A stretch of 64,000 nt of DNA from assembly GCA_035222895.1 (NCBI GenBank), contig JAVYIG010000041.1, forward strand, positions 682,001-746,000. The letters run 5' to 3'. How positions within the stretch are numbered: position 1 is the first letter of the stretch; each line of letters begins with the position of its first letter. The notes beneath the pieces were generated by a model, which did no database searches, was not told the DNA's origin, and saw only the letters and a list, made by a program, of their open reading frames with translations. Source of the DNA: Strongylocentrotus droebachiensis (lineage: Eukaryota; Echinodermata; Echinoidea; Camarodonta; Strongylocentrotidae). Positions 1 through 11,829 of this stretch are shown piece by piece. The position numbers were made by a program, and so were the translations under genes.

Positions 1-2404
1 AATTGAAAGCTTTCATCAATGCTTTTATCGTGTTAATAAAAATAAAACATTGATAAGCAATGGAATTTGGTAAAGGAACTACCTGACTGTAAATTCTTAA
101 GGTATATTTTGATACATTTTTTCATTCCTGTTCCCTTGTCTTTTCTTCTTCTTTTTTCTTCTTTCTCGTTCTTTTCAATTTCCCTTTTTGTTTCCCTCTA
201 TTTTCTTTTCAAATAATCGTTTTATTTTAAATTAAAATATGCTACCCCCTTTAGATAAAATTTGCTTTGAGGATGAATACTTTACCCAAGGTCACTAAAT
301 GCACTGATTTTGTCTTTATCCTGGATCATTCTGTTCCTTATAGACCATAAAACAAACCTCAAATCATTCTATCAACTGATCCATTACAGGAGATTTGGGT
401 TTGTCAGTTGTGTAGGACTTTCCCCATGCTGATCGACGATCTCATAATAAATTTTTCTCACTATTCTTCGGTTTTCCACATTGTATTAAATATCGACCGT
501 AGTAGAATATAAAAAGTTTTATCTAGATTTTATGAAGAAAAAAATACGTATGGTCTACAATCTAAATAATAGACTGAGAAATAAAGAAAGAGAGAAAAAG
601 AGAGAAAAAAAAGGAGATTCTTTTAGTGAGGTTAAAATTTTAAGGTGAACATATATATATTTTTATAAAGATCTATAGGTCGATCTTAGTGAGAAAAAAA
701 ATTGCTTGGTCTATTTAGTGTAGCAATTTTTTTGTCGGAAAGCTTCTTTATAACCTGATAAATTGTCCATGCGTTAACTCCAGACTCCTGCATTCATTAA
801 GGTTAACAATGATTGTGTCTGAATTCATTACTGTGTGTGGCAGTGAAGCTTACCTTTCTTTTCTATAGAGCAGCCTTTGCATAAATTATGTTTTAGTGCC
901 ATGCAGTGCAGTTCAGCCATGTTTCGGCAGATTGCAGCTAGCCTCCAAAGAGCTAAGACCGGTTTTGTCTAGAGCTCATGCATCTCGGGTATGAAGCAGC
1001 CGCGCCCGTTATTATTGGCAATGTCATAGACTGTCCCTTTTCACAGGAGGTTTCTATCTTCAGATTAGACAGTAAGTTTGTTATTTGATATTTTGATAGT
1101 AAATCTTGTTATTTCATTTTCTTATTGTGTGTTTTGAAGTTTATATTCGACCTTCAACTGAAGTGAAATTGCTTTTTAATAGTTGATTATAAAATGAGAG
1201 AAAGGAATTTTCTCCCCATTTTTGCTAATAAACAGTCAATGTGAAAATTATTAAAGATGTAATCATCTTATTAATTTTCCTATATATTGTGAAGACTTGT
1301 CTTATAAAAGAGAATTGTCATGCTTCTTTTATAGTTAATGATGAATGCTAAGTTTCGAGAAAGGTCATTATTCCTACATTTGAGACAAGATTGTGCCATG
1401 ATATTATACTTAAAGGGATCCGGTAGCTTTGTCTTAGATCCTTTAAAAACATCCTTTAATTAGCTCATACTGCAATGGTAATTATAAACATTTAAGTCAA
1501 CCAGGAACACCATGACTTTTACAAGCCGATCGCCTGTCTGATTATCAAGATATGATTAAAAATCGAAATCAAATTTTGCGTTTGCCAAACGGTTTTCATA
1601 ACAATACAGTCTATTGGGGAAAACGAGTATGTTAAAAACCGGGTACTCAAAGGTTTTTACTTTTTTGATGCACTTCTTGATCACTTTGAAGCGCATTTTT
1701 TTAGGGCTTCATTATAACAGCATATCACAGACACTGATAACACGTACGGCCGTGCATCTCCGATTTAACATTGTTAAACGATTCCTTTAAATAAGTATTC
1801 ATAGGCAGTTATTGTTTATAATTATGTTTTGGATATTTATATTTCCTCGTAGCCGACCGCTTATCAATCGGTTTTCTAATGATTTCTAGACAGTTTCCTG
1901 ACTTGTAGTATCCAACCGGGTCTAAACCGCCTTTTGATACTGGGGGCTCTCCCCAGATATAGTACCGGCTTTTACAAGTAACTATTAGACCATATCCAGA
2001 CTTGAGATAACAGAATAGACTACACGTTTGTCTTTGTCCGTAGACAGCGAGCGAGGAACCTGCAGCAATCCTCATCTTCAGTGGGAGTTTCTCCATTCGA
2101 CTCCAAGGGCTCCAATCCTGGACCCCACCCAGAAGGGGGGGGGGGATAAACGGATCAGTCCCGTGTCGTACTACGGAGATTTTAAATTGACAACGCTTGT
2201 TGAAGTTTGATTATCTTTCCCACCCCACCTCCTTTTTTTTTCTTCTATGTTCGGAATTTTAAAGATAATATAATGTGCCCCCCTCCTTGAATTTGGATCC
2301 GTTCTAATTCACGGGGAACAGTTCAGGATCTTTGTGTTACTTTGGTCATTTATATTGAGATGTTATTCTAATCTATGAAAATTCTCATGACCTGCTTGCA
2401 GATT
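1..2404 (+). repeat. Unit 1, 5' half of the tandem GPCR-bearing segment
   Basis: Non-coding sequence that recurs upstream of every receptor copy: compare 19984-21690, 27003-28313 with 35885-36309, 52270-53663 with 57481-57882, and 62100-63531. Landmarks shared between copies are a stretch near 286 (ACTTTACCCAAGGTCACTAA), a block at 860-1030 containing CAGATTGCAGCTAGCCTCC, a GTAAGT at 1072, and a block at 2040-2130 ending in a poly-G run. A branchpoint-like TTCTAATC and the AG at 2400-2401 precede the receptor start codon. I see no protein-coding potential here. The short frames on either strand shift between copies. Confidence 0.85.
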
Positions 2405-2731
2405 ATGGATCCTGAAGAGTCTACCCAATTCAACAACAACAACAGGACCTCTGTCTTATCCTCAGAAAATAGTAACCTACTACTTTCGACATTGATTCCA
2501 GTCGTAGCTATCTACGGTATCCTCATTGCGATCACTGTTATTGGAAATCTTTTCGTCATCATTTCATACTTTCAAGACAGAAAGTTACGTCAACGGCCTG
2601 CTAACCTGATCATTCTCAATCTTGCCTTTGCCGATTTGATCGTCGGACTAGTGTCGTTAACGGTCAATCTGACGAACATTGTAAGTGGGCGTTGGTTGTT
2701 CGGCGAGTACGTCTGTAGATTATACAGCATT

Positions 2732-3176
2732 AGGGACTTTTAGAAATGCACGTCAAGAGCGTTGACTGCAACGTGTGACGTCATTTTAAGGCACTGCGCC
2801 TGCGTCACGTGGTCTCAGTCGGCGATCAAGAATGCGTCAACCTTGATTTTCCTAAATCTAGTACATGCAATACATACATACATATTGACATTTATAAAGC
2901 GCCTTTACATGCTGAAATGTGTAGAACAGGTGTCACATGCACCTGTTCTACACATATTTACATATTAGCAGTGAAGGGATGTTCTTTTGTTGAGGGTAGA
3001 ATGAGGAATGTCCTCTTTCTTTGTCCGTGATGTTTATTGTGTTACTTCCTGCATGCATATCGTCGAGTGCAATCTAAAAGATTTCTAATTGTAGCCAACA
3101 TGGGCAGTTAAGTACGTTGACACGCATGATCAGTCGGCGTTCGTCGTGTTCTCGTTCACTCATTCTAAAAGTCCCT
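2732..3176. mobile_element. 445-bp non-autonomous TIR element inside GPCR-1
   Basis: Termini are AGGGACTTTTAGAA and TTCTAAAAGTCCCT, perfect inverted repeats of 14 bp. They are flanked by a 3-bp duplication ATT (2729-2731 and 3177-3179). The uninterrupted sequence in the other receptor copies (CAGCGTTATCGAC) confirms the insertion point. It has no splice-site-like boundaries, so it is not an intron. A second, 114-bp member lies at 52749-52862. There is no transposase ORF. The 3-bp target duplication resembles Harbinger-type elements, but ATT is not their canonical TWA, so the superfamily is left open. Confidence 0.88.
2917..2955. repeat. Perfect hairpin inside the 445-bp element
   Basis: Two 16-bp arms (ATGTGTAGAACAGGTG and its complement) surround a 7-base loop. 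It lies next to a TATAAAGCGC motif typical of small retroposon tails in marine invertebrates, suggesting a smaller insert within the element. Confidence 0.75.
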
Positions 3177-3777
3177 ATTATCGACTCTGTAGCCGTCTTC
3201 GTATCGTGCGTGATGATCGTGTTCATCAGTATCGATAGATATTTGTTAGTTACGAAGCCCATCAAACACCGATCATTCGTGACACGAAAACGTGTTCGAT
3301 ATGCAATCATATCGACTTGGATAATTTACTTGACAGTTTTACGAAAGGAGACGTTGGATTATTCGCACGTGTGTTTCATGGAGTTCCTTGTGAATCCGTT
3401 CGTAACATTGACTCTTAGTCTCATTGGATTCTTCATACCATTTTCGAGTGTTCCTTTTTTAAATGCTCTCATTTTTGTTAACATCAAGAGGCAGTTTGAT
3501 AAATTTCAAATGATCACAATTAACCGAAACTTTGATGAAACAACATAATACCGTGTTAATCAAGAATGTCGTACAAACATGTATGCTGTACACAGAGACA
3601 AGGATGGTAATACTCATCAAACGAAATCTGTTCGTCTGTCTTCTACTGTTTCACAAGCAATCTACATGAACGCGATACCAAATACCAAATTTGATCAGTT
3701 TACCAGCGTGAGACTTCAAAAGAATATAATAATTGCCAAGAAACTAGCCCTCGTTGTAATGGTGTTTGGCGTGTGTT

Positions 3778-5045
3778 CATGGGTGTCGATCCCGGGGGGG
3801 ATGGGGGGGGGGGGATATATCCCCCCCCCCCCCAATATTTCAGGTGGGGGGATGGCCTATACAATCATCCCCCCAATAATTCACCATCAAAAAATAAATG
3901 AAGAGAAAAATTAATGATGATAGCCCGATGAGAGTAGTTAATGGTTATTACTCGCAAGATGACCATCAATATACACATTTTGCTATCTCATTTTCATAAT
4001 GTAAATGAGACATTCGTATATGAGACAAGAATAAATGGAATTCTCGCTCATACGGCTTCATCAGGAATTGATAAATTTATTCAATCAACAGCATTATAGA
4101 AATGCAGTGCGCCAAATGCAAAGCCGCAGCGTTAAAAAGCAACGAGCTAAATGTTAAGCGCGAAGCGCAAAAGTGCAAAAAGAAGTAGAGAGTGGGAGAG
4201 AGAGAGATAATGAGAGACAGAGAGGATACAGGCGCGTAGCCAGGCGGGCGGTAGGGCGGTCGCCCCCCTCCCCCCCCCCCTAAAAAAAAAAAAAAAAAAA
4301 GAGAGAGAGAGAGAAAGAAGAAAGGAAGAGGACGTAGGAAGAAAAAAGATTAAGAGTCGAGAACGGTACAACGAATCGTCATCTTTCTATAATAATGTAA
4401 TGAAACGTCTTCGCGCGGGAGGGGGGGGGGAGCTTAATTCAGACAAGGATTAAGAGTAGAGAATGGTACAACGAATCGTCTTCTTTCTTTAGTAATTTAA
4501 TGAAAAGTCAAAAGAAACTAAATTTTTGACTCGGATTAAGAGTAGAGAACGGTACAACGAATAGTCTTCTTTCCCTAATAATTTAATGAAACGTCAAAGC
4601 TTCCGCGCTTCGCGCGGGGGGGGGGGGGGGGGGGGGGAACTGAATTCAGACAAGGATTAAGAGTGGAGAATGGTACAATGAATCGTCTTCTTTCGTTAGT
4701 AATTTAATGAAACGTCAAAAGAAACTGAATTTTTGACTCGGATTAAGAGTAGAGAACGGTACAACGAATAGTCTTCTTTCCCTAGTAATTTAATGAAACG
4801 TCAAAGCTTCCGCGCTTCGCGCGAAAAGGAGGGGAACTGAATACAGACATGGATTAAGAGTCGAGAATGGTACAACGAATCGTCTTCTTTCTTTATCAAT
4901 TAAATGAAATGTCAGAGCTTCCGCGCTACGCGCGGAGGAAGGGGAACTTCATTCAAACAAGGATTAAGAGTCGAGAACGGTACAACGAATCGTCTTCTTT
5001 CTCTAATAATTTAATGAAACGTCAAAGAAACTGAAAGAGGAAGAG
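3778..5045. mobile_element. Composite insertion that removed the 3' end of GPCR-1
   Basis: It begins with CATGGGTGTCGATCC, the same terminus as the complete hAT-type MITE at 60387-60493, followed by poly-G/poly-C tracts. I found no matching right terminus. A second hAT-like terminus (CAGGCGCGTAGCCAGG) lies at 4229, followed by poly-C and poly-A/GA tracts. From about 5046 the unit's normal 3' flank resumes (TCATGATCATTATAGGC), so TM6-TM7 and roughly 900 bp of 3' flank were lost. No gene is visible. Confidence 0.6.
4341..5035. repeat. Interrupted tandem repeat, about seven copies
   Basis: A block containing GATTAAGAGT, GAGAAYGGTACAACGAAT and TTTAATGAAACGTCAAAG recurs at about 4348, 4449, 4531, 4653, 4738, 4850 and 4961. 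Spacing is irregular (about 80-120 bp), with GC-rich CTTCCGCGCTTCGCGCG hairpins and poly-G runs between copies. Confidence 0.8.
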
Positions 5046-7150
5046 TGGAAAAGGAAGAGAATTCATGATCATTATAGGCTTATGCGATCCCCCTTCAAGT
5101 AAGTTGTATTGGAAATAGAGTTTTGGGGGGTTAAAGTTGCGAAATTTTCTAAAGCTCGGTCGCTTTGCTTACTCACAAGACTTAGTGTTGCGTCAAGATT
5201 TCGTACTTCAGTGCCCCAATTTCAATTATAGTTCAGAAATGGCGTTTTAAAAGAATTTTTTTTTTCTCGGTTGCTTTGCTCCTTACTGTGACGCAAATTT
5301 TGTATTTTATTATTGTATCAGATTATTTTATTGCAATTGTTACAATTTGGCCGTGTTTTTTTTATTTTTACTTACTTTTTTAATTGCCTTGTAATATATT
5401 TATTGATTTCCTTTTGCGCCTCGGGTGCCATTTTAGACAGATATAAGTCTAAAATTATTATCATTTTACTGCAATGTCAAAATGATATTTAGGGAGGTTC
5501 AGCATTTTAAAGAAATCTTAGCTTTCTGTTACCTTGCCAAATTCTTTGACTCTAGAAAGTTCGTTAATTTTGCGCCCCATTTGAAGAGGAATTGAATAGA
5601 GAGTCGATTGTGTTCAAAATTCGCGATCCAATATTCGAGCAACCATGACCAGATGAACTCACATTCGGGCAGCGACATGCCCGAATATCCTCACATCCGG
5701 GCAGCGACATGCCCGAATATCCTCACATCCGGGCAGCGACATGCCCGAATATCCTCACATCCGGGCAGCGACATGCCCGAATATCCTCACATTCGGGCAT
5801 CGACATGCCCGAATATCCTCACATCCGGGCAGCGACATGCCCGAATATCCTCACATCCGGGCAGCGACATGCCCGAATATCCTCACATCCGGGCAGCGAC
5901 ATGCCCGAATAACCTCCTCTACTTACTTTGAATTGTATAATTATATACCTTTAAAAGAAAAAAAAAATATTCATCAGGTAATTCTTTTCTCCCTCACATT
6001 AAGCGATATCTGTAATATTGATGTGATTTGCAAGTTTAATGTTGAACTCAAAGTTCTTCATAGACATATACGTATAAATATATTAAAACGCGTGAACGTC
6101 AAGTAAATCGAGGCCTACCAAAATTACCATTTTTCTCTTGCCGTTAGTCTTTTGAACCAAATGTGTATATTCATTGTAGGCATATATTACTAAATGTGAT
6201 TAAATTCCTGATCTAAATTTCGTCATTCATACATTCATGCACTTCATATGATAAATCTGGAATAAAAGAGCAACGCCTGAGATAATTACTATTTGTCATT
6301 CCGAATTATTGTATTCTAGAACATAATTAAACTGATATCAGAACCTATCGTTAATAATTGATTTGATTTGATTTATTTATTTCTGTTTGATTTTCTTTTT
6401 CTTTTGCATTTTTACAAATATATAACAAACAACCATTGCAAATTTACACATGAGAAAAGGATATATGTAGAATAAAGTAAGGCTGGCTGTAACTAATCGA
6501 AAACATCAAACAGGAGGGTTGACAAAGTAAGCAAAAATTGATAGCATGACTACCCTCAAAGGATACATAATAATACAAATATGGAGGAAAAAATATTGGT
6601 AAAAGGGGAAAAAGAAAGAAAAAAGAAAGAAAAGAAGAAAGAGGGGATGCACATCAAGATTCACAGATGTATGTGGTAGATGGATTTCAATTTGATATAT
6701 AAAGATAAAAAAAAGAAGATGCAAATCTGAATTTTGAGTGGCAAACTTGGGATATAATCGAATGAGAAGACTCACGATGTTCGGACAATATGAATTTGAA
6801 TGTGAGATCAGCGAGCTGGTTTTAAACCTGGGCCTGCGAGTCGGAGCATTGAAATGTTTGTATACAAAACAGTGTTTAGTCAGTATCCCAAGTAGGCCAC
6901 TCTTTATTCATACGTTTATTCATATCAGGTCATGGAAGGTTATAATCAAAGTTTCAATGAATTATATAGCATACTAATGATCAAAGAGTATACAGGTACA
7001 CACCTAACGTGTTTATGTGAGAATTGTTGTTCAAAATGATCCCCTGGCACAAGTATCGCATAAATCAAATTGAACATAAACCAAATGCTTAAAAGGTAAA
7101 ATAATTTTTCTCATGTTTTTCTTTTCTTTTTAATTAATCTTTCTATTTTT
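5046..7150 (+). repeat. Unit 1, 3' flank of the tandem segment
   Basis: Matches the regions downstream of the other receptors (24725-26560, 37990-39330, 59580-61730). Shared landmarks are a GCTCGGTCGCTTTGCT block near 5155, the TTTTTGTATTTGATTATTGTATC block and CTCTTGCCGTTAGTC near 6135. AT-rich with no credible coding sequence. The 32-bp minisatellite at 5659 is an expansion inside it. Confidence 0.8.
5659..5912. repeat. 32-bp palindromic minisatellite, about 8 copies
   Basis: The unit TCACATCCGGGCAGCGACA plus TGCCCGAATATCC repeats every 32 bp with almost no divergence. Each unit contains an inverted repeat (TTCGGGCA, 6-base loop, TGCCCGAA). The other segment copies have only one degenerate unit here (near 38650 and 60235), so this is a recent local expansion. 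Frames read through it in all phases because of the repetition and are not genes. Confidence 0.95.
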
Positions 7151-7690
7151 TAATTGAAATATGCTACTACTTGTATCCCCTTTAAATAACATTTGCTTTG
7201 AGGATGCATACTTTACCCAAGGTCACTAAGTGCTGTGATTTTGTTATGATCCTGGATCATTCCGTTCCTTATAGACAATCAAACAAACCCTTTTATCAAC
7301 TGATCTATTACAGGAGATTTGGGTTTTTTCAGTTTTGTAGGACTTTCACCATGCTGATCGACGATCTCATAATAACATTTTCTCACTATTCTTCGGTATT
7401 CCACATTGCATATAAACATCGATCGTAATAGAATATGAACTGTTATCTAGATTGAAAGAAAATGATTTTTTTGTGGTCTACAATCGAAATGAAAGACTGA
7501 GAAAAAGAGAAAGAGATGTAAAAAGAGAGGGAGAGTCTTTTAGTGAGGTTAATATTTTAAAGTGAACCTAATTCCTTTCTTTATATAAAGATCTATAAGT
7601 CAAGCTCAGTCAAATTGCTTGATCCATTATTAAAGTGTAGAAGATTTCTATGTCGGAAAGCTTTTTCATATACTCTGGTAAATTTTCTAT
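7151..7690 (+). repeat. Truncated start of another tandem unit
   Basis: Repeats the sequence at 230-770 and 62480-63030: the AAGGTCACTAAGTGC block, CATGCTGATCGACGATCTC and TTTTAGTGAGGTTAA blocks. Similarity ends near 7690, after which the 10-kb spacer starts. This is the 5' end of a unit that lost its receptor. Confidence 0.8.
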
Positions 7691-8129
7691 GCATTGAATG
7701 TTACTACCGGTAATTTTTTTTTTGCAGCCCGGTATACACGCTCAGTTGCATAGAAATTTGTCTCAGAAACATACAATGAAAAAGGCATTTAGCAAACAAT
7801 CCGACGTTGAGAGAAGATGATAATTTTAAAGAAATTAGTAAAATTGCGTGAATGAATGGAGCAGAGAAAGCGAGGGGAAAAGAAGGTTTACACATTCAGA
7901 ATGAGAAAAATGATGAAAGAACGTGCGGAAAGTAGGGAGAAATGTGAAATTAAAAAGTCAGAGTTGTATGACGTTATACTCAAAGTAAAAGCAAAGGTCT
8001 CAGAGGTTTTAATTGTTTATTTAAATTAATTTTAAATGACCAGTTCATTAACAATACGAATCGAACACTTACTTCACCTGCACACACCCACTTGCACACA
8101 CTTGCACATTTTTCTTCTTTTTTCTTTCT
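7691..8129. other. No gene seen
   Basis: Unique-looking, A-rich on the + strand, no recognisable gene or terminal repeat. The short frame on the minus strand at 7704-7895 has no recognisable features. Confidence 0.5.
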
Positions 8130-8487
8130 TTAATTTCTTTCCACTTTTTATTCAGATACTTTCTGAACAAAATCTTTATATGTGACTCTCTATTCCCCTA
8201 CATTCTACTAAAACAGCGCCATGTACCCCCCCCCCCCTTCCTGGCTGCTATCGATTCAAGCTTCCTTGCTTATGATAGTTGGCCTCTGCATTTATCTTGA
8301 TTATTTTTACTTACCTCAATACTTTCAAGCTTTCAATTATGCATTTTTTAATTTTATTTTGTGTGTATTAAGTTGTCACTCTTTATGTAAATCAATTATA
8401 TTATATACTATTATTGTTATTTGAATGTTTTATATTTGATTTATCAATAAATGCAGAAACACCTGCTAAAAAAAAAAAAAAAAAAAT
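8130..8487 (+). mobile_element. Retroposed 3' end with AATAAA and poly-A tail
   Basis: The first about 220 bp recur at 14618-14830. The copy here continues to AATAAA (about 8447) and ends 15-20 bases later in an 18-19-bp A tract at 8469-8487, the arrangement of a polyadenylated transcript inserted by reverse transcription. No protein similarity was recognised. It could be a LINE 3' untranslated region or a SINE. Confidence 0.6.
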
Positions 8488-8523
8488 CATTTAACTAAAA
8501 GCTTAAGCCCAGTGGCTGAACTA

Positions 8524-8604
8524 GGGTCCCGTTGCATAAAACAGTTAGTGTTGCGGTAAGTGCTCATTTGAGAGGTAAGTCAACAGTTTTATGCAACGGG
8601 GCCC
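8524..8604. mobile_element. 81-bp MITE with 23-bp inverted repeats
   Basis: Termini GGGTCCCGTTGCATAAAAC and GTTTTATGCAACGGGGCCC form near-perfect inverted repeats around a 35-bp centre. No clear target-site duplication was seen. Confidence 0.8.
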
Positions 8605-8655
8605 AGGTATAGGGGGCACATGGCATGTATCTATCCCCATAACATTTGGCATATA

Positions 8656-8808
8656 CAGTCAAACCTGCTTCAGTGACCACCTGTCTACAAAACCCACAAT
8701 TTTTCCCCTTGAAAATGGTTTCTCATTGAAAAATATACTAAAGGAACCTGCCTACAAAGACCACTTATTGTGTTGCCCTTGTGCAGTCGCTATAGACAGG
8801 TTTGACTG
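8656..8808. mobile_element. 153-bp mariner-type MITE
   Basis: Terminal inverted repeats CAGTCAAACCTG and CAGGTTTGACTG are flanked by a TA duplication (8654-8655, 8809-8810), the Tc1/mariner signature. No coding capacity. Confidence 0.88.
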
Positions 8809-9099
8809 TACTATACCTGTGAATAGTCTCCACCCAAAATGAAAAGGGGAGGATTCCCAGAAATGTGTTTGTTTTAATCTTTGTTTATTTGTTTGCTTGT
8901 TTATTTGTTTGTTTAAATGCTGCTTGTCAGCGATTTTAACACTCATCTTTCCCTCCCATCCTGCAAAATCTCAGTTTCTGGAGCTTCGTTCAATAGAAAG
9001 ACACAACTAGGAAAAGCCATCGCTTTCAGCCAATAGGAATAACGTAATTTGTTGAGTTCATATTACTCCAACCCTTTTTATGAAGAGCGCCCTTCACTC

Positions 9100-9338
9100 A
9101 ATTAAAGACAAAAAAACATGAAAAACATTGCTAAAATGGATCTATTTCTGATTTAAAAAATAAAAAAAAAATGTCGGCGGCCATCTTGAAAAATAGCCCG
9201 ACTGTCAGGGGAAAAAAAAATTTAAAGACAAAAAAACATGAAAAACACTTCTAAAATGGATCTATTTCTGATTAAAAAAAATAAATTATGAAATGTCGGC
9301 GGCCATCTTGAAAAATAGCCCGACTGTCAGGGAAAATG
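9100..9338. repeat. Two-copy tandem duplication, about 118-bp unit
   Basis: AAAGACAAAAAAACATGAAAA, then GGATCTATTTCTGAT, then GTCGGCGGCCATCTTGAA occurs twice in succession with few differences. Confidence 0.85.
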
Positions 9339-9484
9339 TACCGAGCGGCTTTTTTGAAAGAAAAAAAAGAAAAAAAAGGGCCTCCTTCTATTTTTCGAAA
9401 TAACAGGACGCTAAACATGTTTTTATTTTTATTTGGCCTAATCACAGGAGGAGAACTAACAAAAAGTGACTTTCATATAAATTA

Positions 9485-9575
9485 AAAATTAGGAAAGAAG
9501 AAAGAAATAGAGAAATAAAGAGAGAAAGAGAGACAGAGAGAGAGAGAAAGAGAGAGAGCGAGAGAGAGCGTGAAA
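9485..9575. repeat. GA-rich simple repeat
   Basis: Degenerate (GAGA)n tract. The surrounding 9340-10370 shows only A/T-rich and poly-G sequence and no gene. Confidence 0.9.
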
Positions 9576-10374
9576 AAAATGTAAACATGTGGAAGATAAA
9601 TTCTTCTGTTCAAAATTTCCGTCAATGGAAGAAAACGTATTCTACCCTTTTACTCTACTTTGCCCATAAAAGGAGGCATTGCCCCTATTGGGAGTGAAGG
9701 GGCATGGATCTTTTTAAGGATAGAATAACTTCCAGGAACCAAAGCGACTCAGACAGAGAGGAGGGATGTGAGAGGGGCATTTTCGTTTAGTCCTTAACTA
9801 CATTGCAATTTTTTTTATTTTTATAAAAAGTTTGAATCTGTTTGCCACGGAGGGAAGAGGAGGGGGCGCGGTGTTGGATACGCTGTATCCATCGTTTATC
9901 ACTTTATGGATACGCCACTTTAAGGAAGAGTTAACTATGCCCATGAAATGTGCATTTCTCTACTATTAAATAAAAAGGTTGCTCGGCGGCCAAGCTATAA
10001 TTATCACTAATAGAAAAATAAAAAAACTATAAAAAAATATCACTCGACGGTTGTTTTTTGTTTGTTTTGGTTATTGTCGTTGTTTTGTTTTATTGTCTTT
10101 CTTGTAACCCCTCAGCCTGTTTAAACGGGAAATCGTATTAAAAAAAAAAAAAGCGCCATTCAGGTGAGCGCATGTCCCTTGAAAATTGTGCCCTTTGTTT
10201 TATTTTGTGGGCAAGATCTGATTGTTTTCCTTCTATTTCTTCTTTTTCCGTAAAGATTTTTTTTTTTTTTACTGTAAAATATTTGCATTCCTCTTTTCAT
10301 TACATCACATGTTTTTATTTATTCCTTGCCCCCATGAGTGTTGAATAATAAATTCTATTGTCATTGTCATTTGG

Positions 10375-10639
10375 TGCACACGATTACCCCCCCCCCCCCC
10401 CCACGAGGTAGCATGACATGAACATTTTGTACTTTTAACTTGTTCGCACAGGAAGATCTGTAGCCAATAATGATAGCAAAAACAGAAATAGGAAAGTAGG
10501 AATGAAAAGAAAAAACAATGAAAGTAGTGGTAGCAGTGCGGATAGTGATGATGATGATGATGATGTTGATGAAAGTGAAAATGATACCACTATAATAATA
10601 ATTGAAAATAATAATGACAAAAATAAAAATATGAATAGT

Positions 10640-10690
<51 letters not shown>

Positions 10691-10880
10691 CATAATGGCA
10701 GCACAGCTAAAGCCGGGGTAATAATTTCCAAGTTTGGAAGCGCTTATAAGCGCTAATAAGCGCTATATAAAATCTGAGTATTATTATAATAATAACGATA
10801 ACAATAATGATATTAATAATAATAATAATAATAATAATAATGATAGTAATAAAAATAATAACGATAATGATCATCATAGC
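10375..10880. repeat. Low-complexity AAT/GAT tract with retroposon-like tail
   Basis: Poly-C followed by GATGAT and (AAT)n arrays. At 10740-10790, GCGCTATATAAAATCTGAG followed by ATTATTATAATAATAA resembles the common GCGCTATATAAA/TTATTA retroposon tail also seen at 29895. Frames through this tract on both strands are composition artefacts. Confidence 0.85.
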
Positions 10881-11215
10881 ACTTCTACTTGTACTAAGGA
10901 GAAGAAGAATTAAAAGAAAAATGAGTGATGATGATGATGCTGAATGCTGATTTTGATAATTAAAATTTGCCGACAAGGCCTAGAAAGGTATTTGCAAATC
11001 TACATGCTACATGCTACACCACCTTTAACGCTGTTCTCACATGGTTTCTTGTAATTCCTTTCTAATTTTGCTTTAAATAACATTTTCTAACCCCTGGCCT
11101 TTTAGTAGTAGATACTAAATCAAATATTTTACCCTGTCACGGTATGATTAAAATGTAATGGTATAAGGGCTGATTGACGACCTTGCAGAACAAAAATAAA
11201 AAAGATAGATTAAAG

Positions 11216-11661
11216 GTAATACAAAGTTTTGGTATGAGGTCATGAATTTGGTTCAAATAAACATATTGGAAGCATATACGATCCTACAATATTCAATGAT
11301 CGTTGTCGCGGTTGAAATCGACTCTAAAGTGATGAAATTGTAAATCATGTTGTATATAGCTCCCTCTCAAGGTCAACATATTAATTAAGCTATAAAACAA
11401 TGTTTCTTCACACAAATCGACGAATTAGCTAATCTCGTCTGGAAATGGTTTTCATGGTTGGAGCTACCATTGGACGGCCATAGGCGCTATTTGCCGGGAG
11501 AACCGGTAATTTTTTATATTCAATTTTTCTCGTGAGCAGAAGTGTTTTAGGGGCTAAATTTTCTAGTGCTTATAATAGATCCACAGGGGCATCCAAATAT
11601 ATCAAAGTTGTAAAGATTCACTATCCACCCAATTTCAAAATTTCCCAAAACTTTGTATTAC
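11216..11661. mobile_element. 446-bp non-autonomous TIR element
   Basis: Terminal repeats GTAATACAAAGTTTTGG and CCAAAACTTTGTATTAC are perfect over 17 bp. There is no transposase frame and the target duplication is unclear. The superfamily is unassigned. Confidence 0.8.
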
Positions 11662-11829
11662 ATTTGTATTTGAATAATAATAAAAAGGAATATCACAACA
11701 GTAATTAATACATTATTTCTTCAAACCGTTTGAAATTAAATAGCACAAAACATTCAGCTGTAGCAAGTAAAAGATATCAAAAATCAGTTTAAGTAATTTT
11801 GTAAACGAATTTTTCAACTCGCTTCCTGG

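Larger units (their letters stand above)
2405..3777 (+). pseudogene. GPCR-1, class A aminergic-like receptor, disrupted
   Basis: Same family as the intact receptors at 21691 and 57883. It starts at the equivalent MDPEES methionine, and TM1, TM2 (LAFAD) and the first extracellular loop are readable. The frame is cut within TM3 at 2731 by a 445-bp TIR element and resumes at about 3177 with the DRY box and TM4. Further damage is visible: about 13 codons covering the end of TM4 and the start of the second extracellular loop are missing near 3335-3345. A nonsense codon (TAA, where intact copies have GAA) sits at 3546-3548 in the third intracellular loop. The sequence stops at 3777 in TM6, just before the CLPY motif, where a second insertion begins. 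TM7 and the tail are absent. No functional receptor can come from this copy. Confidence 0.92.

Noticed and set aside
1809..2096. Antisense frame (AAGSSLAVYGQ...) recurring at 11844-12170 and 19401-19622
   Set aside because: It lies in the repeated 5' block and is kept only as repeat DNA. The copies differ by indels that shift the frame, so there is no conserved protein.
2732..3176. The interruption of GPCR-1 as an intron
   Set aside because: Boundaries are inverted repeats with a duplicated ATT, not GT-AG sites, and intact paralogues have no intron there.
5608..6106. Three overlapping frames through the 32-bp repeats, and a CRISPR-like look
   Set aside because: The repeat unit is contiguous with no spacers, the DNA is eukaryotic, and the frames exist because a 32-bp period keeps every phase open.
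10367..10976. Poly-Ile, poly-Asn and poly-Ser frames on both strands
   Set aside because: Translation of AAT/GAT simple repeats.
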